Of a stretch of DNA of 7,969 bases, positions 1 to 6,985 are shown one piece after another. The DNA comes from Clostridiales bacterium (GTDB lineage Bacteria; Bacillota; Clostridia; Lachnospirales; Lachnospiraceae), in contig JAATEU010000397.1 in the NCBI GenBank assembly GCA_015655565.1, forward strand, positions 1 to 7,969, in the 5' to 3' direction. The notes under the pieces are model-generated. The model made no database searches. It was given only the letters and a program-made list of their open reading frames with translations, and was not told the DNA's origin. Within the stretch, counting starts at the first letter, position 1. Each line of letters begins with the position of its first letter. The position numbers were made by a program, and so were the translations under genes.

Positions 1-1
1 A

Positions 2-2527
2 CTATAAAAATAAAAGGGCGCCTGAAAATGTTATTTGGATCAGCCTGACTTCATGAGGCTCTAAAATCGCTTCATAATCAAGAGTTTGGTTGCTCACACT
101 GCGGAAAGTTTTTTTTAGGAGAGGATGGGATAAATGTTTCAGCGCTTCAACTTCTTCCGGGGTTTCCAAAGAAACGGCGCCCATCTCCACCCATTTATCA
201 TAACAGCTTCCGTAGCGGCGGTTTACCAGCTGTTCCGTCATAGTATATTCACCGTTTGCCAAACCTGCTAAGGAAAAGATGAATTCTTTAGCCGCCGCAT
301 TGGAAAACACATTATACCGATCCGCAGAGGAAACGTTAAAGTAAAATCCGTTTCCGTATAAATCTGAAATGTGGCAGTAATTATAAAGAATAATGCTGTA
401 ATTATCTTTGCCCTTTTCTTTGGTAATAAAGTAACCCTCACCCTGCTCCACGATTTCCTCTTTTAGCTTTGAAAGAAAAAGGTAGGAATAGTAGACCGGT
501 TTTTTGATTCCGTTTTTGGTAAAATGCCCTGCCCCGCCATGAAATATTTCTGAAGGAAAGGGTAACTCTTCTATCCAGTCGGAAAGGGTCCAATGGCAGA
601 AGCTGTCGGCTTTATCATAATTGTTTAATATATTCCTGACAAAGTATGCACTGGCATAACAGGTGTCGTTAAGCCATTCCCTGTGGGAAGAACTTAAGTT
701 CCATTCGGTGATGTAAAGAGGTTTTTTTGTCCGGTCGGGAAGCGTGTGATTGAGCTTGTCCAGGAAGTCTCCAAAAGCATCGGGGTCTTTGCAAAATACA
801 CGGCGTCCTTTGTGAAAATATTCCATAAAATCGGTATCTTCCCGGTCCTGGGAAGAAGAAAAGCCGGGCGCTGTGGTAGGATAAAAATGAAACAGGTATA
901 CATCCGGCTCCAGGTTCTTATCTTTTATGTAATCCAAAAAATACTGAATATTCCCGGAAGATAAACTGCTATTGATATAGGCGGTATTTCCAAACTTCAA
1001 AAGAGGACTTATTCCTTTGACGGCCTTCCTTGTAAGTTCATATAAATGCAGGGAAATCCCGGGGGTCTTGAAATCAAAGGGAAAATTAGACAGGGTTTCA
1101 TTCCAGAAAGTAAAAATCCATTGGGAAACTTCGGAAAATCCATATCTGGAAATAATATGTTCCGTAAATTGACTGACCAGATATTCCCATTTGCCCTCAT
1201 CCTTGGGTTCACTCATAATAAAAGGAACCGCAAAAAAAACCTTCTCAGGGGTCTTGGCCAGGTCTTTTGGCATGAAAGAAAATTGGATTAGGGGACGTAG
1301 GTGAATGCTTAATAAAAAATCCAGTATCTCATCCAGCATGTTAAAATTTAGAATAGGATTACCCTTGGAATCTTCACGGTATACCATTAAAGAATCATCA
1401 AAAATACCGTGGAATTTAATATATTCAAAACCAATTTCCTTTTGCTGGACAGCCAGCATATCCCTGATGCCGCTGTATAATATTTCTTTGGCACGGCCGA
1501 CGGAGCAGAACTTTAAAGCGGTGTTGGTAAATGGAACGGCTGCTTTGGTACTGACAGTGCCCAGGGATTGTCTGATATTTTGGGCAATTGGGGCGCCGGC
1601 AGTTTTCCCGGTATATAAATAGGAGGCAAGCTTCGTTAAAAAATCATATTTTTCCAGGGTGAGATAGTTGTTATTTTGTTTCGGGTCGAAAGAATTGGGG
1701 ATATCATGATCCTCTTTTTTTTCCCTTCGGAATTGGCTTGGGAGCATGTGGTATTGTTTCCGGAAAAGCGTTGCATAGGAGCGCGGACTGGTAAATCCGC
1801 AGGACTGTGCAACTTTTTCAATTGAATTATCTGAGTAAAGCAGGTAATTGACCGAATGTTCGATTCTTATCTTGCTTAAGTAATTTGAGATGGAAATATT
1901 CATATTTTTTTCAAAAAAATGGGACAGATAAGAGGGAGAGAGAAACTCACGGGCGGCTATATCCTTTAGTGTAATCTTCCGGGCATAGTTTTCTTCTATA
2001 TATTGTATGATGTTTCCCAAACGCTCCATATGCTTTTGCGAACGGACAACTGCCGGCTGTTCTGCCTTAAAATACAGTAAAAGCTCATACATAAGTTGAC
2101 AGGCATGGGAATAGCTCATCAATTGTGTATAAGCTGAAGTACTGGAATTTAATTGAATCAGCCGTGCTATTTGGTGGCGGATATTATCAAAATGCCCGTT
2201 GTTTCCCTGCAGATTGGAATTGCAGAAAAAAGATACGGTTTCCGGCTTAAGCCAGTCCATATGGAACATGGATTGGCGGATTTGCAGCGCAATTAATACA
2301 CAGTCTTCACTGTAGGTTTCATGGACTTCATTGGAATTAATAAGAATGAGGTCATTTTCTTTTAAGTTAAAATGCCTGTCTTCTATCCATACTTCCATAT
2401 TACCGGATAATACCAGGAGAATCTCGATGCTTCTGTGCCAGTGTTTCTGCACGCTGCCTATTCGCTGGCAGAAGAGTTTAATAGGAAGATTTTTATTGTA
2501 TTCGATAATTTCATGGATGCTGTTCAT
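2..2527 (-). CDS. AraC-family regulator fused to a GH39-like glycosidase
   Basis: Complete protein of about 841 residues, starting at the ATG whose complement is 2525-2527 (MNSIHEII). The frame stays open upstream to a GTG at 2599, but those 24 codons run through hairpin DNA and look untranslated. Residues 13-86 form a cupin-type AraC sensor domain (HWHRSIEILLVLSG, then LKENDLILINSNEVH). Residues 167-271 are two AraC helix-turn-helix units (KITLKDIAAREFLSPSYLSHFF and IEKVAQSCGFTSPRSYATLFRKQY). Residues 361-690 match a GH39 (beta-xylosidase/iduronidase) barrel: predicted acid/base Glu477 in FWNET (codon 1097-1099) and nucleophile Glu608 in ITEWN (codon 704-706). The last 150 residues look like the GH39 beta-sandwich. 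No signal peptide is seen, so it should be cytoplasmic. It lies divergent to the pgmB-GH3-esterase operon and probably controls it. The fusion architecture is clear. Whether the barrel cleaves sugar or only binds it is not. Confidence 0.9.
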   Translation of the reverse strand: MNSIHEIIEYNKNLPIKLFCQRIGSVQKHWHRSIEILLVLSGNMEVWIEDRHFNLKENDLILINSNEVHETYSEDCVLIALQIRQSMFHMDWLKPETVSFFCNSNLQGNNGHFDNIRHQIARLIQLNSSTSAYTQLMSYSHACQLMYELLLYFKAEQPAVVRSQKHMERLGNIIQYIEENYARKITLKDIAAREFLSPSYLSHFFEKNMNISISNYLSKIRIEHSVNYLLYSDNSIEKVAQSCGFTSPRSYATLFRKQYHMLPSQFRREKKEDHDIPNSFDPKQNNNYLTLEKYDFLTKLASYLYTGKTAGAPIAQNIRQSLGTVSTKAAVPFTNTALKFCSVGRAKEILYSGIRDMLAVQQKEIGFEYIKFHGIFDDSLMVYREDSKGNPILNFNMLDEILDFLLSIHLRPLIQFSFMPKDLAKTPEKVFFAVPFIMSEPKDEGKWEYLVSQFTEHIISRYGFSEVSQWIFTFWNETLSNFPFDFKTPGISLHLYELTRKAVKGISPLLKFGNTAYINSSLSSGNIQYFLDYIKDKNLEPDVYLFHFYPTTAPGFSSSQDREDTDFMEYFHKGRRVFCKDPDAFGDFLDKLNHTLPDRTKKPLYITEWNLSSSHREWLNDTCYASAYFVRNILNNYDKADSFCHWTLSDWIEELPFPSEIFHGGAGHFTKNGIKKPVYYSYLFLSKLKEEIVEQGEGYFITKEKGKDNYSIILYNYCHISDLYGNGFYFNVSSADRYNVFSNAAAKEFIFSLAGLANGEYTMTEQLVNRRYGSCYDKWVEMGAVSLETPEEVEALKHLSHPLLKKTFRSVSNQTLDYEAILEPHEVRLIQITFSGALLFL

Positions 2528-2540
2528 TTTTACACACATC

Positions 2541-2569
2541 GCATATCGCAAGCAGGCTTGCGATACTGC
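2541..2569 (-). repeat. Hairpin just upstream of the AraC-GH39 start
   Basis: A perfect 8-bp inverted repeat (TCGCAAGC at 2546-2553 and GCTTGCGA at 2556-2563, two-base spacer) extends outward by TA/TA and, across a one-base bulge, GCA/TGC. It ends about 13 bases before the predicted ATG, where a Shine-Dalgarno sequence would be expected, and no good one is visible. It may be a repeat-element fragment or a translational control hairpin. It has no U-tract, so it is not a terminator. Confidence 0.6.
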
Positions 2570-2574
2570 CACAT

Positions 2575-2609
2575 ACAATAGAATGCGGGCAAGACGCACA
2601 TTCTATTGT
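2575..2609 (-). repeat. 11-bp inverted repeat in the AraC-GH39 leader
   Basis: ACAATAGAATG (2575-2585) pairs perfectly with CATTCTATTGT (2599-2609) around a 13-base loop, and the loop can add a CG/CG step next to a two-base bulge. It lies between the terminator-like stem at 2621-2676 and the hairpin at 2541-2569. No run of T follows it on either strand, so it is not a standard terminator. The arms may be a regulator site, an RNA hairpin, or part of a dispersed palindromic repeat. Confidence 0.6.
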
Positions 2610-2840
2610 CAAAAATAAATAGGTTGAAAGAATTAATTGTGGCATTCCTTTCATATATTATATTATCTTTCAACCTTTCAGGCATGGTGCCGCCCTGCGG
2701 CATCTCAAATAATAAGGGAAGAAGCTTGGAATGAGCACCCTTTGTGCTCATTTCGAAGTTCTTCTGGTGTGAAGATGTTTTTTCTTCACACTTTCCTCCC
2801 ATTGCATACCGCAGGTTTACCTGGGGTACTGCCTTTCATA
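2610..2840 (-). ncRNA. Candidate structured noncoding RNA, about 230 nt
   Basis: Read on the minus strand, consecutive stems tile this segment: (A) 2804-2832, CAGG/CCTG core with a TACC/GGTA-type extension; (B) a long-range helix of 2793-2800 with 2716-2723, eight pairs including one G-U; (C) 2767-2775/2783-2791, nine perfect pairs; (D) 2731-2738/2744-2751, eight perfect pairs plus one A-T extension; (E) 2688-2693/2697-2702; (F) 2667-2676/2621-2630, ten perfect pairs followed by AUUUAUUUUU. Stems C and D sit inside helix B, giving a multibranch fold. A weak promoter (TTGAAA 2869-2874, TATTGA 2846-2851, 17-base spacer) would start transcription near 2839. No convincing protein is encoded. Size and the GGGAGGAAAG segment are loosely reminiscent of the raiA-motif RNA family, but this is from memory and unverified. 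Strand is uncertain, since the outer pairs of D and E fit the plus strand better. Confidence 0.45.
2611..2676 (-). terminator. Terminator-like stem with U-rich tail (minus strand)
   Basis: A perfect 10-bp stem (AGGTTGAAAG 2621-2630, CTTTCAACCT 2667-2676) is followed on the minus strand by ATTTATTTTT (2620-2611). The 36-base AT-rich loop is long for an intrinsic terminator and the stem is not very GC-rich, so efficiency may be partial. It would end the candidate RNA before the AraC-GH39 gene, or act as an attenuator if the RNA is that gene's leader. Confidence 0.5.
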
Positions 2841-3072
2841 CTGTTTCAATAATCAGGGTACAATTTATTTTCAAGATCTGCCCGCCCCGCGTGTACAAAT
2901 AAGAAAGTTTTTCATTATGGAGTATCCTGACAGGCATCCTATAGCTTAATATAGCATATGGCCATGCTGTCTGCAAGGACAACTGCATATTTTTTCGATT
3001 TAAGCGGATGCCAAAAGAGGTACCGGACGGAAAAAAAGCAGAAATATGCATATAAATACTTCGTTTATGGCA
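2841..3072. other. Intergenic stretch with no gene seen
   Basis: Right part of the divergent intergenic region, between the structured segment and the pgmB promoter. Reading frames here have no ribosome binding site and no recognisable protein. It holds a short inverted repeat, AGCAT/ATGCT at 2953-2957 and 2964-2968, enclosing part of the palindrome ATGGCCAT. Otherwise nothing clear is visible. It is the natural place for operators of the divergent AraC-type regulator, but I could not pick out a convincing pair of direct repeats. Confidence 0.5.
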
Positions 3073-3100
3073 TTGTAAGAGAAAAATTCTCCTGTATAAT
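3073..3100 (+). promoter_or_regulatory. Sigma-A-type promoter of the pgmB operon
   Basis: TTGTAA at 3073-3078 and a perfect TATAAT at 3095-3100 are separated by 16 bases, predicting a start near 3107 and a leader of about 35 bases. Between the two boxes lies a small inverted repeat, GAGAA (3079-3083), AAA, TTCTC (3087-3091), well placed for a regulator to block or reshape the promoter. The promoter call is good. The operator idea is speculative. Confidence 0.7.
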
Positions 3101-3141
3101 AAAGATAGAAACACCAGTGTGAAGAGGAGGTAGGACAGAGG

Positions 3142-3798
3142 ATGGAAAAAATAAAAGGGTTAATCTTTGATCTGGACGGTGTAATTGTAGATACTGCAAA
3201 ATATCACTATTTGGCATGGAAAGCCCTGGCCTTGGAGTTAAACATCCCTTTTACCGAAAGGGATAATGAAAAATTAAAAGGCGTAAGCCGCAGAAAGTCC
3301 TTTGAGATTATCCTGGAAATCGGTAATATGGTGATGTCAGAGGAAGAAAAAGAAAAATATTGTACCAAAAAGAACAATATTTACCTGGAATACATAGATA
3401 AGCTCAAAGAAGAGGAAGTGCTGAAAGGGGTAAAGAAGTTTATAGCGGATGCCAGGGAAAAAGGGTATAAAATCGCATTGGGTTCTGCCAGCAAAAATGC
3501 AGGACTGATTTTGTCTAAGTTAAACCTGACAGGGGCTTTTGACGCTGTAATAGATGGAACAAAAGTGGAGAAGGCAAAGCCTGATCCGGAAGTGTTCTTA
3601 TTAGGGGCAAGGGCGTTGGGAGTAGATAAGGAAGCCTGTATTGTTTTTGAAGACGCAAAAGCAGGGGTGGAAGCAGCCCACAATGGAGGAATGAAGGCGG
3701 TAGGAATTGGGACAAAAGAAAATCTTCCCAATGCAGACCTCTGTATTTCGGGACTGGAAAATATAAGTGTCGGAGAGTTATTAAAACAAATGAAATAG
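3142..3798 (+). CDS. pgmB: Beta-phosphoglucomutase (HAD superfamily)
   Basis: Cytoplasmic enzyme of 218 residues that converts beta-glucose 1-phosphate to glucose 6-phosphate through a beta-glucose 1,6-bisphosphate intermediate. The start follows AGGAGG at 3125-3130. Residues lining up with Lactococcus beta-PGM are present: nucleophile Asp10 and acid/base Asp12 in FDLDGVIVDT, His22 and Trp26 in the YHYLAWKAL stretch, the substrate loop LKGVSR (45-50) with Ser53, SASKN (115-119), Lys146 in KAKPDP, and the magnesium-binding Glu170-Asp171 in VFEDAKAG. The cap signature LKGVSRxxS separates it from general HAD phosphatases. It is first in an operon, 35 bases ahead of the GH3 gene. Beta-PGM usually pairs with GH65 phosphorylases. 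None is present here, and the GH3 neighbour is the likely source of its substrate. Confidence 0.93.
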   Translation: MEKIKGLIFDLDGVIVDTAKYHYLAWKALALELNIPFTERDNEKLKGVSRRKSFEIILEIGNMVMSEEEKEKYCTKKNNIYLEYIDKLKEEEVLKGVKKFIADAREKGYKIALGSASKNAGLILSKLNLTGAFDAVIDGTKVEKAKPDPEVFLLGARALGVDKEACIVFEDAKAGVEAAHNGGMKAVGIGTKENLPNADLCISGLENISVGELLKQMK

Positions 3799-3833
3799 AA
3801 ATAAATATTATATACATAGAAGGAGAGGTATGC

Positions 3834-5552
3834 ATGCTGAATTATAAGTTATTGGAGAAAAAACCGTTTTATCTGAATGGGGAAGGTGTGAATTGGGTAA
3901 AAACCACATTGGAGAGCATGACAACAGAAGAAAAGATTGGCCAGCTGTTTTGTCTGATTGCCTACGACAGTGAAGATGAAATGTTAAAACTATTTGCCAG
4001 GGAATATAAAATTGGCGGCTGTATGGGAAGGCCGATGCCATTTGATGAAATCTGCAAGACAATTACCTGCCTGCAGGAAAATTCCAGGATTCCCATGTTA
4101 ATTGCGGCTAACTTTGAGGCAGGGGGAGACGGACTGATTAAAGAAGGTACCAACCTCGGGCCCAATATGCAGGTTGCGGCGGCAGGAACTGCTGAATTTG
4201 CAAAAAAGATGGGATATGTATGCGGGAGGGAAGGAACCGCAGTAGGTGCCAACTGGGCTTTTGCACCAGTCATTGACATTGATAAAAATTTCCGTAATCC
4301 CATTATGGCTACCAGGCTTTTTAGTTCCGACGACAAGTTGGTAAAAGAATGCGGTGCCGCCTATACAAAAGCATGCCAGGAACAGGGAATGGCAGTGTCC
4401 ATTAAGCATTTTCCGGGAGATGGGGCGGATGAAAGGGACCAGCACCTGGTCACAAGTATAAATTCTTTGTCCTGCGAAGAATGGGATGCAACTTACGGTG
4501 AGGTATATAAAGCCTGTATTGAGGAGGGTGCCATGACGGTTATGGTCGGCCATATTATGCAGCCGGCCTACAGCAGAAAACTAAGTCCCGGAATTAAGGA
4601 CGAGGATATTATGCCTGCGACCCTGGCCCCGGAATTAATAAATGGATTATTAAGGGAAAAATTAGGCTTTAACGGAATGGTTGTAACCGATGCGACAACT
4701 ATGGCGGGAATGTGCATCCCCATGAGCCGAAAGAGAGCGGTTCCTTATACAATTGCAGCAGGCTGCGACATGTTCCTGTTTACCAGGAACTTAGAAGAAG
4801 ATTATGGATTTATGAAAGCCGGGGTGGAAGACGGGACTATCACACCAGAGCGTTTAGACGAAGCGGTTTTTCGGATACTGGGATTAAAAGCGGCCCTTAA
4901 GCTCCACAAAAAGAAAGAGGACGGGACATTAATTCCTGATATTAAAAAAGCAAGGAAAATCGTAGGGTGCAAAGAACACAAGGACATGGAACTTGCCTGT
5001 GCTGACCGGTCAGTTACTTTGGTTAAGAACAAACAAAACCTGATTCCACTAAAGGTGGAAGATTATAAGCGGCTACTTCTTTATCCGATCATTTCCGGTG
5101 AAAATGCTCTTGGATATTCAGGGGGTGAAGATGTCACCGAAATTATGAAAACAGCCCTGGAAAAAGAAGGTTTTCAGGTGGAAGTATTTGAGCCTGCCCG
5201 GGGAAGGGAGGGAATGACCGCAAAATACCAGGATATGCTTGACAAATATGACTTGCTTATGTATGTTGGAAATATGGTGACAAAAAGCAACCAGACGGTG
5301 GTACGTATTGAATGGGCACAGCCGATGGGTGCCGACTGCCCCAATTTCCAGGCAGATATTCCGACTATGTTTATTTCCTTTGCAAATCCGTATCACTTAA
5401 TTGATGTACCAAGAATCAGGACATACATCAATGCTTATAAATTCAAACAGGTAAACGTGGATGCTGTAATGGATAAAATACTGGGCAGAAGTGAATTCCT
5501 GGGAAAAGATCCCGTGGATTCCTTCTGCGGGATGTGGGATACCAGACTGTAG
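3834..5552 (+). CDS. GH3 enzyme, NagZ/Nag3-type with Asp-His dyad; possible phosphorylase
   Basis: Protein of 572 residues starting at the ATG behind AGGAGAGG (3821-3828). An ATG four bases upstream is out of frame. Residues 20-357 form the GH3 N-terminal barrel (LESMTTEEKIGQLF at the start). The signature KHFPGDG (191-197) is followed after four residues by Asp202-Gln203-His204, matching the KHFPGxGx4DxH pattern of the beta-N-acetylglucosaminidase branch, where the His is the acid/base. The predicted nucleophile is Asp286 in VVTDAT (codon 4689-4691). Residues 385-550 resemble the C-terminal alpha/beta sandwich. No signal peptide is seen, so it should act inside the cell. Family knowledge: this branch can use phosphate instead of water and releases beta-sugar 1-phosphates with retention. 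With pgmB upstream, a glucosyl substrate is likely. A plain beta-glucosidase or hexosaminidase role cannot be excluded. Confidence 0.88.
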   Translation: MLNYKLLEKKPFYLNGEGVNWVKTTLESMTTEEKIGQLFCLIAYDSEDEMLKLFAREYKIGGCMGRPMPFDEICKTITCLQENSRIPMLIAANFEAGGDGLIKEGTNLGPNMQVAAAGTAEFAKKMGYVCGREGTAVGANWAFAPVIDIDKNFRNPIMATRLFSSDDKLVKECGAAYTKACQEQGMAVSIKHFPGDGADERDQHLVTSINSLSCEEWDATYGEVYKACIEEGAMTVMVGHIMQPAYSRKLSPGIKDEDIMPATLAPELINGLLREKLGFNGMVVTDATTMAGMCIPMSRKRAVPYTIAAGCDMFLFTRNLEEDYGFMKAGVEDGTITPERLDEAVFRILGLKAALKLHKKKEDGTLIPDIKKARKIVGCKEHKDMELACADRSVTLVKNKQNLIPLKVEDYKRLLLYPIISGENALGYSGGEDVTEIMKTALEKEGFQVEVFEPARGREGMTAKYQDMLDKYDLLMYVGNMVTKSNQTVVRIEWAQPMGADCPNFQADIPTMFISFANPYHLIDVPRIRTYINAYKFKQVNVDAVMDKILGRSEFLGKDPVDSFCGMWDTRL

Positions 5553-5594
5553 TGATATATAAAATTTAATTGTAATTTAAGGGGGCAGCTTTAA

Positions 5595-6716
5595 GTGAAA
5601 GAGTACAGTCATGAATTAGTGGAAAGATTAAAGGCACAACAAGATGTAACCAATATCAATGGAATAAAAATAGTAATTAAAAATAGTCCTGAAGAGTCCA
5701 GAGAGGGCTATATGGACCCAAGGGAATTGGCCATTATGAGTAATCATTGGGCTGCCCGTAAGGAGGCCGGGAAAGATAAAAGCCGGGAGGTGACACCGGA
5801 GCAGTCCCTTGAAGCCATGCGGGATGGTATGGGGTTCCCTAACCGTAATCTGAATATGGTAGAAATACATACCAAATATGAATGTATTAATTTTGATGGA
5901 AATGAAGTAGGACTTTGGAGGTACTATACAAGAAAGTCCCGGAGGAAACCGGGAAAACCATGCTTTATCTACTTACATGGCGGCGGCTGGGTAGGAGGAA
6001 GTATTTACACGGTAGAGAATCCATGCAAACTTATTGCTGAGCTGGCGGATGCTGTGGTATTTAACATAGATTATTCTTTAGCACCGGAGAAAAAGTATCC
6101 AAATGGCTTCAACGATTGTTTCAATGCTGTAAAGCATATCTATGAACATGCTGAAGATTATGGAATAGACCGCAGGAAAATCGGATTGGGAGGCGACAGC
6201 GCCGGAGGGAATTTAACAGCTGCCGTGGCTCAGAAAGATCGTGATTCAGGATTGCATATGCTGTCCCTGCAGGTACTTATTTATCCTTGCGTGACATTTA
6301 TTCATACAGGAATTTCCGGATACCGGTGGAAATTAGAGGATTACGTTATTTCGGAGGAACAAAGGGAAATTATAGAACCCTGCCTTAGTATTGGAAGGCC
6401 GTCGGAAGAAAGTAATAAACCAGGGATGGGCAATCTGTATTTTAATGATATTTCTGAGGCGGAAAGCCCTTATGCCAGTCCAATGCTTACCGGGAATCTG
6501 AAAGGATTACCCCGGGCGCTTTGCGTAGGGGCTGAATTTGACGGACTCCGCATTCAGACGGAACATTATGGCAGGCTGCTGGAAGCGGCATCAGTTCCGG
6601 TAAAGATCATCCGGTATAAGGGAGTAATCCATGCATTTATCGACCGACTTGGTTTTGTTCCGCAGGCGGAGGATTTGTGTATTGAGATTGCAGATGCCTT
6701 GAAGGAAATGCAATAA
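5595..6716 (+). CDS. HSL-type alpha/beta hydrolase (esterase)
   Basis: Protein of 373 residues. The GTG start at 5595 is supported by AAGGGGG at 5579-5585, nine bases upstream, and no in-frame ATG fits better. It has the hormone-sensitive-lipase (family IV) layout: oxyanion motif HGGGW at 128-132, nucleophile Ser202 in GDSAGG, Asp316 in GAEFDG and His346 in IHAF, so the triad is complete. The first 115 residues form an N-terminal cap or extension, and the segment at about 235-290 is an insert between the nucleophile and the Asp. No signal peptide is seen. It is 42 bases after the GH3 gene with no terminator between, so it should be co-transcribed. The likely role is removal of acetyl or other small acyl groups from the glycoside that GH3 and PgmB then handle. 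The substrate is not readable from sequence. Confidence 0.87.
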   Translation: MKEYSHELVERLKAQQDVTNINGIKIVIKNSPEESREGYMDPRELAIMSNHWAARKEAGKDKSREVTPEQSLEAMRDGMGFPNRNLNMVEIHTKYECINFDGNEVGLWRYYTRKSRRKPGKPCFIYLHGGGWVGGSIYTVENPCKLIAELADAVVFNIDYSLAPEKKYPNGFNDCFNAVKHIYEHAEDYGIDRRKIGLGGDSAGGNLTAAVAQKDRDSGLHMLSLQVLIYPCVTFIHTGISGYRWKLEDYVISEEQREIIEPCLSIGRPSEESNKPGMGNLYFNDISEAESPYASPMLTGNLKGLPRALCVGAEFDGLRIQTEHYGRLLEAASVPVKIIRYKGVIHAFIDRLGFVPQAEDLCIEIADALKEMQ

Positions 6717-6748
6717 CGGCAGTTACCGCCGTTTAAGCGGTTTTGCCG
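6717..6748 (+). repeat. GC-rich hairpin right after the esterase stop
   Basis: It begins directly after the TAA at 6714-6716. CGGCA (6717-6721) pairs with TGCCG (6744-6748), and ACCGC (6725-6729) with GCGGT (6737-6741), with a small internal loop. No T-run follows, so it is a poor intrinsic terminator but could protect the 3' end of the operon message. It abuts the broken 5' end of the ArsC-like remnant. Confidence 0.5.
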
Positions 6749-6970
6749 GAACACCGTTGTACCACCTGTCAAAAGACAAAAAAATGGCTGGATGACAAAG
6801 AAATTGTGTATGAATTCCGTGATATTAAGTTGGAACGGCCTGATTATGATGAAATAAAATCATGGTATAAAAGCAGCGGACTGCCAAAAAAATTTTTCTA
6901 TACCAGCCTATATATAGCGATAAAACTTTTTTACTTATTATATACAATTTTGCTTATTGTATACAATTAG
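6743..6970 (+). pseudogene. Remnant of an ArsC/Spx-family reductase gene
   Basis: About 50 codons match the ArsC-like thioredoxin-fold family: the CTTCQKTKKWLDD active-site helix, then VYEFRDIKLERPDYDEIKSW and SSGLPKKFF. In intact members a short beta strand precedes the CxxC motif and roughly 60 more residues follow the SGLPxKKFFNTSG region. Here the frame begins at a TTG inside a hairpin with no ribosome binding site, and after FFYTS it drifts into AT-rich, hydrophobic, non-homologous codons until the stop at 6968-6970. I read it as a gene that lost both ends. The surviving core is well preserved, so decay may be fairly recent. A functional 75-residue protein seems unlikely. Confidence 0.75.
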
Positions 6971-6985
6971 AACCATAATTTAGAT

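Noticed and set aside
2601..2612. TTGACA on the minus strand (complement 2607-2612) as the AraC-GH39 promoter
   Set aside because: No acceptable -10 box lies 16-18 bases downstream, and the hexamer overlaps the arm of the inverted repeat at 2575-2609.
2530..2802. Open frame of 90 codons on the minus strand within the hairpin-rich spacer
   Set aside because: It overlaps all the inverted repeats, has no recognisable domain, and its composition follows the stems. The RNA-structure reading explains the segment better.
2530..2840. CRISPR array or integron attC array, given the many short repeats
   Set aside because: The stems differ in sequence and are not a direct repeat with regular spacers. 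No cas genes or integrase are nearby.
2836..3114. Open frame of 92 codons on the minus strand in the intergenic region
   Set aside because: It would start inside the pgmB promoter region, has no ribosome binding site that I can support and no recognisable protein features.
4098..4553. Long antisense frames inside the GH3 gene
   Set aside because: They are mirror frames of a strongly supported coding region with intact catalytic motifs, and have no start signals or domain of their own.
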